This document shows, piece by piece, positions 1 to 6,548 of a stretch of 64,000 nt of DNA. The translations under genes were made by a program, and so were the position numbers. How positions within the stretch are numbered: the first letter of the stretch is position 1; each line of letters starts with the position of its first letter. The notes under the pieces were generated by a model, which was not told the DNA's origin, ran no database searches, and saw only the letters and a list, made by a program, of their open reading frames with translations. Source of the DNA: an uncultured bacterium (GTDB lineage: Bacteria > Planctomycetota > UBA8742 > UBA2392); NCBI GenBank assembly GCA_938014885.1, contig CALLQI010000023.1:110293-174292 (forward strand), read 5' to 3'.

Positions 1-213
1 GGCAATGGTCACGGCCACAGCGGCAAGCGCCACTACGGCAAGCCCTAGCATCCAGGGCCAATCCAGACCCAAAGCCAGAGACAGCGCGATAGCTAGCAAA
101 GCAACGCCCAGCGCCGGCAGCACTGCCCAGCGCCCGCCGGTGTTGACGGCTGCGGCAGCCAGCCAGCGGCGGCGTGCGTCGTGCAATGCGTGCTCGATGT
201 CGCGTTGCTTCAT
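1..213 (-). CDS. membrane protein, N-terminal part only
   Basis: The first 71 codons of a leftward gene are present; the rest lies outside the window. It starts with ATG at 213 and reads MKQRDIEHALHDARRRW, a basic amphipathic N-terminus. This is followed by two hydrophobic stretches at about residues 30-50 and 53-71, separated by a short Asp-Trp-Pro turn. The pattern indicates an inner-membrane protein with a cytoplasmic N-terminus. Nothing allows a family assignment. The frame stays open to the window edge and has the GC-rich third positions of the neighbours. It diverges from the lipoprotein gene at 316. Confidence 0.6.
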   Translation of the reverse strand, partial: MKQRDIEHALHDARRRWLAAAAVNTGGRWAVLPALGVALLAIALSLALGLDWPWMLGLAVVALAAVAVTIA

Positions 214-315
214 GGTTCCAGTGTGCCCGTGCCGGGCGATTTCGCCAACGCTATTCTCGCATGCTCCGGGCTTGTTAGCATGGCCCCGCTCACACTCATT
301 TACCGGGGAATGCTC

Positions 316-1011
316 ATGCGGTTTCTTCCTGCTTTTGTGCTTCTGTTGCTATTGGCGGGCTGCACCACGACGCGCGGCCGCGTTTCAGCCAGCACCGGTG
401 TTCGCGACCCGTACAGCGGCAGCAGCGCCAGTGTGAACGCCTCGAACAGCGGCGTGTCGACCAGCAGCAGCGGCGCAAACTGGAAACGCTACTCGCCGCC
501 CAACATCACCCGCAACATCGGCAACTCTCGCGTGACCATCGACCCGCGCAGCGGCGACGTGAACAGCAGCGGCAAGCTCGGCCCCTTCTTCGTGACCGGC
601 AGTGACGGCGGCGTGCGCCTGCGCAAGGATGCCGACCGCTGGGAATTCGGCGAAGCCTGCCACATGCACGGCGTGAGCATGAGCATTGATTCCAACAACG
701 GCGTAAACGTCGCCCCTCCCAGCACCACCGTCAAGAACGACTACGTGCGCGCCGGCCTGAAGAAGGGCAACTGGGACATCGTCTGGACGGGCGTGAGCTT
801 CAACACTGCGCTCGATAGCTTCGATGGCATCGCCAAGGTGCGCCTTGACGCCAGCGCCGGCCAGGACGGCTTCAAGGTAAGCGCCGTGCCGTCAGTGAAG
901 ATGACGCTGCTGGATGTCAGCGCCGATTACGCGGTGCACCGCCTCGCGGCCCATGCCGGACTGGTCGTGTACGTTGAAGCCAGCGACTCGTACGTGCTGA
1001 AGTCGAAGTAG
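316..1011 (+). CDS. secreted lipoprotein of unknown function
   Basis: The 232-residue product begins MRFLPAFVLLLLLAGC, a type II signal peptide whose lipobox Cys is residue 16, so it should be lipidated and anchored in the envelope. I chose ATG 316 because GGGGA lies 6-7 bases upstream and the signal peptide then starts correctly; the frame is open further upstream. The mature N-terminus (about residues 17-60) is rich in Ser, Asn, Gly and Thr and looks like a flexible linker. The remainder is a predicted beta-rich globular domain with WKRY, DPRSGDV and WDIVWTGVSF segments. I do not recognise the family. It stands alone between a divergent membrane gene and a convergent fur-type gene. Confidence 0.7.
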   Translation: MRFLPAFVLLLLLAGCTTTRGRVSASTGVRDPYSGSSASVNASNSGVSTSSSGANWKRYSPPNITRNIGNSRVTIDPRSGDVNSSGKLGPFFVTGSDGGVRLRKDADRWEFGEACHMHGVSMSIDSNNGVNVAPPSTTVKNDYVRAGLKKGNWDIVWTGVSFNTALDSFDGIAKVRLDASAGQDGFKVSAVPSVKMTLLDVSADYAVHRLAAHAGLVVYVEASDSYVLKSK

Positions 1012-1158
1012 TCAGCGACAGCGAGTTGTCCGCGTGGAGTTCCTGGTTGTCAGAGGGTCCGGGCTAAACACGGCGGGCTCGGTGGCAGGCCGCGCCACCG
1101 TCAGGCAGGCGGATACGAAGGCGCCTTCCGCGGGCAACCGGAACCCGACAACCGACAA

Positions 1159-1584
1159 CTATCCAGTGCGGAACTCGATCCGGATTTCCGACAGCTTGAA
1201 GTTGCGAATCGGCTTGCCCGTGGCTGGGTCCAGAGGCCTCAATTGCTTCAGCAGTTTAGGATCCACCTGCACGTCCAGCACGCGGCCGTCGGCGCACACC
1301 ATGTGCTGATGTGCCGTCAGTGTGGAGTCGTAGCGGCGCAGGCCATCGTCGGAATACACGATGCGGATCACGCCCGCGTTCGTGAGCTTTTCCAGGTTCT
1401 GGTACACCGTCGCGCGACCGATGCGGTGGCCGCTGTTGACGCGGGCGACAAGCTCGTCGGCGGTCGGGTGATCCTTGCGGGCCTCAAGCGTCTGCAGTAT
1501 CGCACGCCGGGCGGCCGTCGGGCGCAGGCCCGCCGCCGCCAGTTTGGCGACAATCTGGTCATCAGCTGTGTTCCTCGCAGCCAT
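1159..1584 (-). CDS. Fur-family transcriptional regulator with reduced metal-site cysteines
   Basis: The 141-residue length is typical of the Fur/PerR/Zur family. The N-terminal winged helix is clear: LRPTAARRAIL (helix), then TADELVARV and RATVYQNLEKLTNAGVIR (recognition helix and wing). The dimerisation domain follows with RYDSTLTAHQHMVCADGRVLDV. Most Fur proteins have an HHH-x-C-x2-C segment here plus a second C-terminal CxxC forming a structural zinc site. This protein has only H92, H94 and one Cys (C97) and no C-terminal Cys pair. It therefore probably lacks the structural Zn and may respond to metal or peroxide through a His/Asp site. The regulated genes are not evident, and no thiol-peroxidase or catalase gene adjoins it. 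Confidence 0.88.
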   Translation of the reverse strand: MAARNTADDQIVAKLAAAGLRPTAARRAILQTLEARKDHPTADELVARVNSGHRIGRATVYQNLEKLTNAGVIRIVYSDDGLRRYDSTLTAHQHMVCADGRVLDVQVDPKLLKQLRPLDPATGKPIRNFKLSEIRIEFRTG

Positions 1585-1716
1585 GGCACAAGCTTAACAC
1601 CCGGGGCCTGCCGGCTCCATCCCCGGATATCGCGCTGAGCCCGCGGGAAAGCGCCTTCTTCTATCCGCGCGCCCGGTTACTACCGTAATAGCGTCACTGG
1701 GCCTAAGGAGATTGAC

Positions 1717-2748
1717 ATGCTACGCAGCCTGCTGCTTACGGGTTTGGTTTCGCTGATGATTTCGCCGGTATTCGCGCAGAGCCTTGCGGTCGGCGACGAC
1801 GTGGCGGACCTTGAGTGCCGCAACTGGATCAACCAGCCCGCCTGGGCAAGCTTCAGCGAACTCAAGGGCGACGTGATACTGATCCGCGCCTGGGGCATCG
1901 ACAACGTACCCAGCATGCGCCAGCTCGGCGAAATGAACGAACACGCCAAAAAGCCGGGCCTACATGTCGTCAGCCTGTACGCGCACGTCCACAAGCTCAG
2001 CCAGATTGAAGAAGTGGTGACCAAGAACAACATCATGTACCCGGTCGCGTTGGATTGCAGCGACACCTGGATTGCCTCAATGGATGGGCTGGCGCTGCCG
2101 CGCACCTGGATTGTCGGCGCCGACGGCAAGATCAAATTCGCCGGTATCGGCGAGTACGCTGAAGTGCTGGCCAAGGAACTGGCGGCCGTGAAGTACCCCG
2201 GCCTTGGGCTCGACAAGGTACCCGCGGCGCTTGAGCCCGCGGCCAAGGCCTTCGTCGAAGGCAAGTTTGCCGACGCCTACAAGATGGCCGAGAAGATCTA
2301 TGACGACACCGACGATAGCGCCGTCGAAGAAGCCGCCGACGCGATCATGGACCGCATCGACGACCGTATGAGCACGCTCAGCGTCCGCGCCGAAACCAGC
2401 GAAGTGATGAAGGACTATGAACTCGCGATCCGCGCCTGGACGGAACTGCTGCGCTTCAAAGGCCTCGACGACGCGGCCGAAGCGCCCGAGCGCCTGAAGA
2501 AGCTGCAGGACGACAAAGAGGTGAAGAAGGAAATCGAAGCCCGCAAGAAGTTGCGCGCGCTGACACTTGACCTGGACGTTGAGTTCCAGGCCGTTGACGA
2601 CGAGAGCGCGGATGCCGTGTACACCTTCCGCGAGAAGTGCCTTAAGGCCTACGAGAAATTCATGGCCGACAACAAGGGCACCGGCGCCGCCGACCTGGCT
2701 GGTTCACTGGCCGACAACTTCAAGAAGTTGCTGGGCCTCGACGAATAG
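1717..2748 (+). CDS. secreted thioredoxin-fold (TlpA/AhpC-like) protein lacking the CxxC
   Basis: The 343-residue product has a Sec signal peptide (residues 1-20, cleaved after PVFA) and a good Shine-Dalgarno sequence (AAGGAG) before ATG 1717. Residues about 24-165 have the order of a TlpA/peroxiredoxin fold: GDDVADLECRNW, DVILIRAWGIDNVPSM, a helix, then LPRTWIVGADGKIKFAGIGEY with the cis-Pro of thioredoxin folds. At the place where TlpA has WCxxC the sequence is WGIDNVPS, so the redox pair is absent. The C-terminal half (about 170-343) is acidic, helical and TPR-like. A chaperone or binding role is more likely than disulfide exchange. The gene is monocistronic and ends at a strong terminator. 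Confidence 0.75.
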   Translation: MLRSLLLTGLVSLMISPVFAQSLAVGDDVADLECRNWINQPAWASFSELKGDVILIRAWGIDNVPSMRQLGEMNEHAKKPGLHVVSLYAHVHKLSQIEEVVTKNNIMYPVALDCSDTWIASMDGLALPRTWIVGADGKIKFAGIGEYAEVLAKELAAVKYPGLGLDKVPAALEPAAKAFVEGKFADAYKMAEKIYDDTDDSAVEEAADAIMDRIDDRMSTLSVRAETSEVMKDYELAIRAWTELLRFKGLDDAAEAPERLKKLQDDKEVKKEIEARKKLRALTLDLDVEFQAVDDESADAVYTFREKCLKAYEKFMADNKGTGAADLAGSLADNFKKLLGLDE

Positions 2749-2769
2749 CCGGGACATGTGTGCAACTAG

Positions 2770-2801
2770 AGACCCCCGCGATGCGGGGGTCTTTGCTTTT
2801 T
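2770..2801. terminator. bidirectional intrinsic terminator
   Basis: A perfect 10-bp stem, AGACCCCCGC paired with GCGGGGGTCT around a GAT loop, is followed on the + strand by a T-rich tract (TTGCTTTTTT). It sits between the convergent stop codons of the thioredoxin-fold gene (2748) and the acyltransferase fusion gene (stop at 2800-2802). The T-tract serves the + strand transcript best; the stem is also positioned to end the leftward operon. Confidence 0.85.
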
Positions 2802-5331
2802 ACGAGTCGGAGGCCCGCTGCAGCCACACGCGCAAATGTTCGCGCACTTCTTCGTATGCGGGGTCGCGGTCGAGGGCGCGTTCGAAGTGTTTGGCCGCAT
2901 CCGCGGGCTTGTCCTGCAGCATCGCCAGCCGGCCTTCGAAATACGCGGTTTCCCAGGCGCTGGGGTTCAAGTGGCGCAGGTTGCGCACGGTAGTCTCGGC
3001 GGCCTTGATGTCTTCGGCATCAATTCCCGCGCGGGCCTGGCGCACCTGCTTGCGGAATTCGGCCAGGTTCAATGCTTCGCTGATGCCCGTGTCGGCGGGC
3101 AGGTTGCTGCTCTCATTCAGCGACATGCGCAGCGCCCCTGCAGGCCCGGCCGTCAGCGCGCGCGCGACGTTGATGTAGACATACGGGCCATAGGTGTGCG
3201 GGGCCGCGCTGACCCACAGTTCGCCGCGAGTCAGGTTCATGACGACACTGTGGCTGCAGATGCCCCCGTCGATGGCGTTGCGATTGCCGATGCCGATGTC
3301 CTTGTCGCCGCGGCCGCGCCGGTCGCGCAGAATCGTTTGCGTGCGCGCGGGGTTGAGCTTGCCGAGTTCGCGTTCGGTCAGCTCCTTCAGCCGCTCGTAG
3401 CGATACAGCGTGGTGGCGCGCTCGATTTGCTCGGCGTTGGCGGCGTCATCCTTGAACGCCTCCGTCAGGAAGTGGTTCGTCTGCAGGATCAGTCCTTCGC
3501 GGTATGCCTCGCGCAGGCCCACGCGCTCGGGCGATTTCTCGATCACCACGGCGCGGCCTTCGCGGCGGCTGCCCACCAGAAACGAATCACTCACAAACAC
3601 CGTGGCCTCGCGGATGATGCGGTGCGCGTCGTCAATCGACTTTGCTTGCTCCAGCACGCGCCGCACCACCATCGTGACCGGCGTGCCGATGCGGCCGAAG
3701 CCGGAATCATCCGTGCGCGCGGCATTGATGTGCACGCTGATGCCCTCGGCATTCATGCCCGTCACGGCGCCCGCCATGCCCGCCCACGCGACATGCACGT
3801 AGGCGATGCCGTCGTCCGGCCACACGTACAGCACGCACTTGTCGGCGTCGAACACTTCGCCGGCTTCAAAGTCAAAGTTGCGGCCGACAATCAGCTCGCC
3901 GCCTTCGGTGGCGGGGCCCCATGCGGCAAAACCGGTGCAGCCGACCAGGTCGCCTTTGCTGAGCAGCGGGTTGTCGATCAGCATGTGGCTGATGTCGTGC
4001 GCGGCGTGATAGTTGAGAATGCGGTGGTACAGCGGCACGCCTTCATCGGGGTAGTGATCGATGCTGGCCTCGGACAGGCCCAGCACCTCGAGTTGCTCGG
4101 CCTCGGTGACGTGTTCAGGCAGCTTGCGGTTGTTGATGGCGATGAACTGCTTCAGCGCCCAGTAGGCCGCGCGGTTGGGTACGAATTCGTTGATCTTTTC
4201 CAGCAGCACGGCCTCTTGCTTCTTCAATATGTCGGGCGTGAGCCTGGCGTTGGCATAGCCGCGCTGCCAGCGATTGCCGCTTAGCGCGATTTCATGAATG
4301 CCCATGCGGTCGCGCCGCCAGTGATTGCCAAGCTGCTGGATGTCGTGGTTGCCGATGCGGCTCTTGCGCACCTGTTCAGAGGCCAGGCTTCGGTCGCCCG
4401 TGTACGCCGGGGGCTGCGCGATGCACCAGTTGTTGACGTAGATCGACACGCCCGCGACCAGCGCCAGCAGAACGGCCACGCCGGCCATGCCCAGCCGCGT
4501 GACCCAGCCGTGCACGCGGTTGAAGCCTTGCTTGGCGCAAAGCTCGGTCAGCGCTGCTTCCATCGTGCCGTGCACGCGTTGTTTCAGCGCATCGGCGTCG
4601 GCGGCCTGCATGCCCTTGGTGGCCACGGGCTCGAGCACCTGCAACTTCAGGTCAGGGTCATGCCACACGGGACTGTGGCGCTTCAGGCAGGCACCGGTGC
4701 CGTCCAGCACCACGGGCACAAGCGGCACGCCGGCCTCGATGGCCAGCCGGAACGCCGTGCCGCGAAAGGGCCTGATTTCGCCGCGTCGGCTGCGGCCGCC
4801 CTCGGGCATGATCAAAACACTGACGCCCTGCTTGAGGTACTCCAGCGCGGCGTCGTAGCCCTTGGGGCGGGCCACTTCGGTCCCGTCCTTGTTCAGGCCG
4901 GGGCCGTCGTCTGCGGCGATGTGCCGCGACATGCGGTTCATTTCGCCCAGCGCCGGCAGCTTCATCGCCCAGGGGCGCAGGAACCAGCGCGCGTTCACGG
5001 GCAGGGTCAGCAGCAGCAGCATGTCGAGCAGCGATTGGTGGTTGGCCACAATCACGCAGGGGCCGGGGAAGCTTGCCGCGCGCACGTTCACGCGCCGCTG
5101 CTGCCCGAACGGATACAACCGGAAGAACCAGCGGGCCAGGCCGCGCTGCGCACGATAGAAACCATCGCCCCGCCGACGGGCCAGGAAACGGTCATAGAAC
5201 CAGTACGGTAGCTCCAGCACAAACAGCAGGAACACAAGCTGCATCGTCAGCAGCGCGTAGGCCGTGCCGGTGCGCACGGCGTTCATCACGCTGTTGCCGG
5301 GCTTGGCGAAGACGTTGGTCGGTTCGCTCAT
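2800..5331 (-). CDS. fusion: PlsC-type acyltransferase, transmembrane segment, Ntn-hydrolase (AAT/C45-like) and TPR tail
   Basis: The 843-residue product joins several units. Residues about 20-45 are hydrophobic. Residues about 85-250 form a lysophospholipid acyltransferase (LPLAT) domain: N97-H98-QSLL-D103 is the HX4D catalytic motif and MPEGGRSRRG (175-184) corresponds to the FPEGTRS acyl-acceptor motif. A second membrane helix spans about 281-300. Residues about 440-690 resemble the penicillin acyltransferase/acid-ceramidase-like Ntn hydrolases: GCTGFAAWG supplies a candidate autoprocessed nucleophile C465, followed by GRNFDFE. The last 80 residues look like TPRs. It is the last gene of the leftward lipid operon, which implies acyl transfer or release of the cluster product at the membrane. 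Domain calls are from motifs; the substrate is unknown. Confidence 0.8.
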   Translation of the reverse strand: MSEPTNVFAKPGNSVMNAVRTGTAYALLTMQLVFLLFVLELPYWFYDRFLARRRGDGFYRAQRGLARWFFRLYPFGQQRRVNVRAASFPGPCVIVANHQSLLDMLLLLTLPVNARWFLRPWAMKLPALGEMNRMSRHIAADDGPGLNKDGTEVARPKGYDAALEYLKQGVSVLIMPEGGRSRRGEIRPFRGTAFRLAIEAGVPLVPVVLDGTGACLKRHSPVWHDPDLKLQVLEPVATKGMQAADADALKQRVHGTMEAALTELCAKQGFNRVHGWVTRLGMAGVAVLLALVAGVSIYVNNWCIAQPPAYTGDRSLASEQVRKSRIGNHDIQQLGNHWRRDRMGIHEIALSGNRWQRGYANARLTPDILKKQEAVLLEKINEFVPNRAAYWALKQFIAINNRKLPEHVTEAEQLEVLGLSEASIDHYPDEGVPLYHRILNYHAAHDISHMLIDNPLLSKGDLVGCTGFAAWGPATEGGELIVGRNFDFEAGEVFDADKCVLYVWPDDGIAYVHVAWAGMAGAVTGMNAEGISVHINAARTDDSGFGRIGTPVTMVVRRVLEQAKSIDDAHRIIREATVFVSDSFLVGSRREGRAVVIEKSPERVGLREAYREGLILQTNHFLTEAFKDDAANAEQIERATTLYRYERLKELTERELGKLNPARTQTILRDRRGRGDKDIGIGNRNAIDGGICSHSVVMNLTRGELWVSAAPHTYGPYVYINVARALTAGPAGALRMSLNESSNLPADTGISEALNLAEFRKQVRQARAGIDAEDIKAAETTVRNLRHLNPSAWETAYFEGRLAMLQDKPADAAKHFERALDRDPAYEEVREHLRVWLQRASDS

Positions 5332-5366
5332 GGGGCGCGAGTATAGCGTCAGGCTGCGGGCTGTCC

Positions 5367-5750
5367 TTACTGTGTGGCCGCGTCTTGAGGCACGACCCGC
5401 AACGAGAGTTCCGCCACCGGCTTCTCGCCCTCTCGCATCAGTGCTTTCACGCGCAGACGCCCTTCCTCAGCGGGTTCCAGCGACACATCCAATGTCAGCG
5501 GCACGCCCGGCCCGGTCGGGTTCAGGAAGGTCGCGCGCGTGACCTCGACGAGTTGCAGCGCGCGGCCGGCAACTCGGTCCGCCACGAACATCGCGACCGC
5601 GACCTGTACTACCGCAGGCAGCACCGGGCGCTCCGGGAAGTGCCCGTCAAAGAAGACCTCGCTGCCCTTGAATTGCAACGTGGCGCGGGCCGATGTGCCC
5701 GACTGCGTCAGGCTAAGCAATGCTGCTTCAAGTTCCGCGTTGAGGTTCAT
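5367..5750 (-). CDS. hot-dog fold 3-hydroxyacyl-ACP dehydratase-like protein (FabZ/ApeI-type)
   Basis: The 127-residue product carries the hot-dog signature FDGHFPERPVLPAVVQ (about residues 34-49), matching the GHFPxxPxxPGV motif of FabZ and of the dehydratases in aryl polyene clusters. The catalytic His is present. FabZ has an acidic residue a few positions after the P-G turn; here the run reads PAVVQVAVAM, with no acid, so dehydration may be impaired or use another residue. It lies 15 bp after the lipoprotein gene and 35 bp before the acyltransferase fusion, all leftward, so it is almost certainly co-transcribed. A role in beta-hydroxyacyl processing of the cluster product is inferred. Confidence 0.8.
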   Translation of the reverse strand: MNLNAELEAALLSLTQSGTSARATLQFKGSEVFFDGHFPERPVLPAVVQVAVAMFVADRVAGRALQLVEVTRATFLNPTGPGVPLTLDVSLEPAEEGRLRVKALMREGEKPVAELSLRVVPQDAATQ

Positions 5751-5765
5751 TCCCAGTTGTCCTGG

Positions 5766-6548
5766 CTAGTCCTGTTCCGGCGCGGGTTCAAACACCCGGT
5801 CCGGCCAGGCTTTCTTGCGTACGGTCAGTTCGGTGATCTCGATAGTTAGTTTGTACGCGGGCCCGTCGGACTGCACGCCGCGCTCGCGCAGCACCACCAC
5901 CGACGGCAGCAACAGGCTGCCGGGCGTGGGCCGGGCGGCTTTCTCCGCGTCAGCATCAAAGTCCTTCCACTCATAGTAATCAGCCCGGAACAGGCTGCGG
6001 CCGTCGCGGCGATAGTCGTAGCTGTCCACCTGATGCAGCGGGCCCGCCAGCCACAAGTGCAAATCGGATTGCCGGCCCGCCAGCCGCACCTTGGCGGGCG
6101 CTGAGTCGGTTGAGACTTCTGCGGCGTATCCATCCCCAACCAGTGATGCCAGTGTGGCCACGAACACACGACGGATATCGCGCGCGATGTTGGCCAGCAC
6201 CTTGCGGTCGAACTCGTCGGCGGCGAAGGCCACAGTCAGTTCACCGTCCGCGCCGCCGATGATGTCGAACAGCTTGATGCCCTGCTCGGTCATGCCCTGC
6301 AGCCGGAAGCGGCCGGGCTGCTGCACGATCAGGTAACCCACCAGCGTGCGGGTCACGGGGCCAAAGTCGATAGTGACGGTCTGCACGGCCTTGAACTGCG
6401 CAGGCCAGCGGTGATCAAAGGCCGCCGTCGAGTCTTCGCTTGTGAGTACGCCGGTCGCGCCCGGCTCGAGGCGCCGGTACGGGTCTACTTCGGCGCAAGC
6501 ACCGAGAAGTACGACCGCTACCAGCAATATCCCGAGCGAACACTTCAA
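5766..6548 (-). CDS. outer-membrane lipoprotein of the lipid cluster (LolA/DUF3261-like)
   Basis: The 260-residue product has a lipoprotein signal peptide (MKCSLGILLVAVVLLGAC, lipobox LLGAC). The mature part is beta-strand rich, with VQTVTIDFGPVTRTLVGYLIV, GRFRLQGMTEQGIKLFDIIG and YRRDGRSLFRADYYEW segments. This pattern resembles the half-barrel lipid-carrier lipoproteins related to LolA/LolB and to ApeN (DUF3261) of aryl polyene loci. Its start overlaps the stop of the MMPL exporter gene by 4 bp, implying translational coupling. The natural inference is that it receives the lipid from the MMPL pump on its way to the outer membrane. The exact family is uncertain; the lipidation signal is clear. 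Confidence 0.72.
   Translation of the reverse strand: MKCSLGILLVAVVLLGACAEVDPYRRLEPGATGVLTSEDSTAAFDHRWPAQFKAVQTVTIDFGPVTRTLVGYLIVQQPGRFRLQGMTEQGIKLFDIIGGADGELTVAFAADEFDRKVLANIARDIRRVFVATLASLVGDGYAAEVSTDSAPAKVRLAGRQSDLHLWLAGPLHQVDSYDYRRDGRSLFRADYYEWKDFDADAEKAARPTPGSLLLPSVVVLRERGVQSDGPAYKLTIEITELTVRKKAWPDRVFEPAPEQD

Noticed and set aside
1080..1130. Inverted repeat CGGTGGC/GCCACCG and palindrome GAAGGCGCCTTC between the first lipoprotein and the fur-type gene
   Set aside because: Could be a terminator between convergent genes, but there is no T-run on either strand and both are short for this base composition; not listed as a feature.
2836..4284. Long open frame (482 codons) on the + strand opposite the acyltransferase fusion gene
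   Set aside because: Its translation is His/Ala/Gly-rich without any domain, the usual antisense shadow in high-GC DNA. The opposite strand carries clear catalytic motifs throughout.
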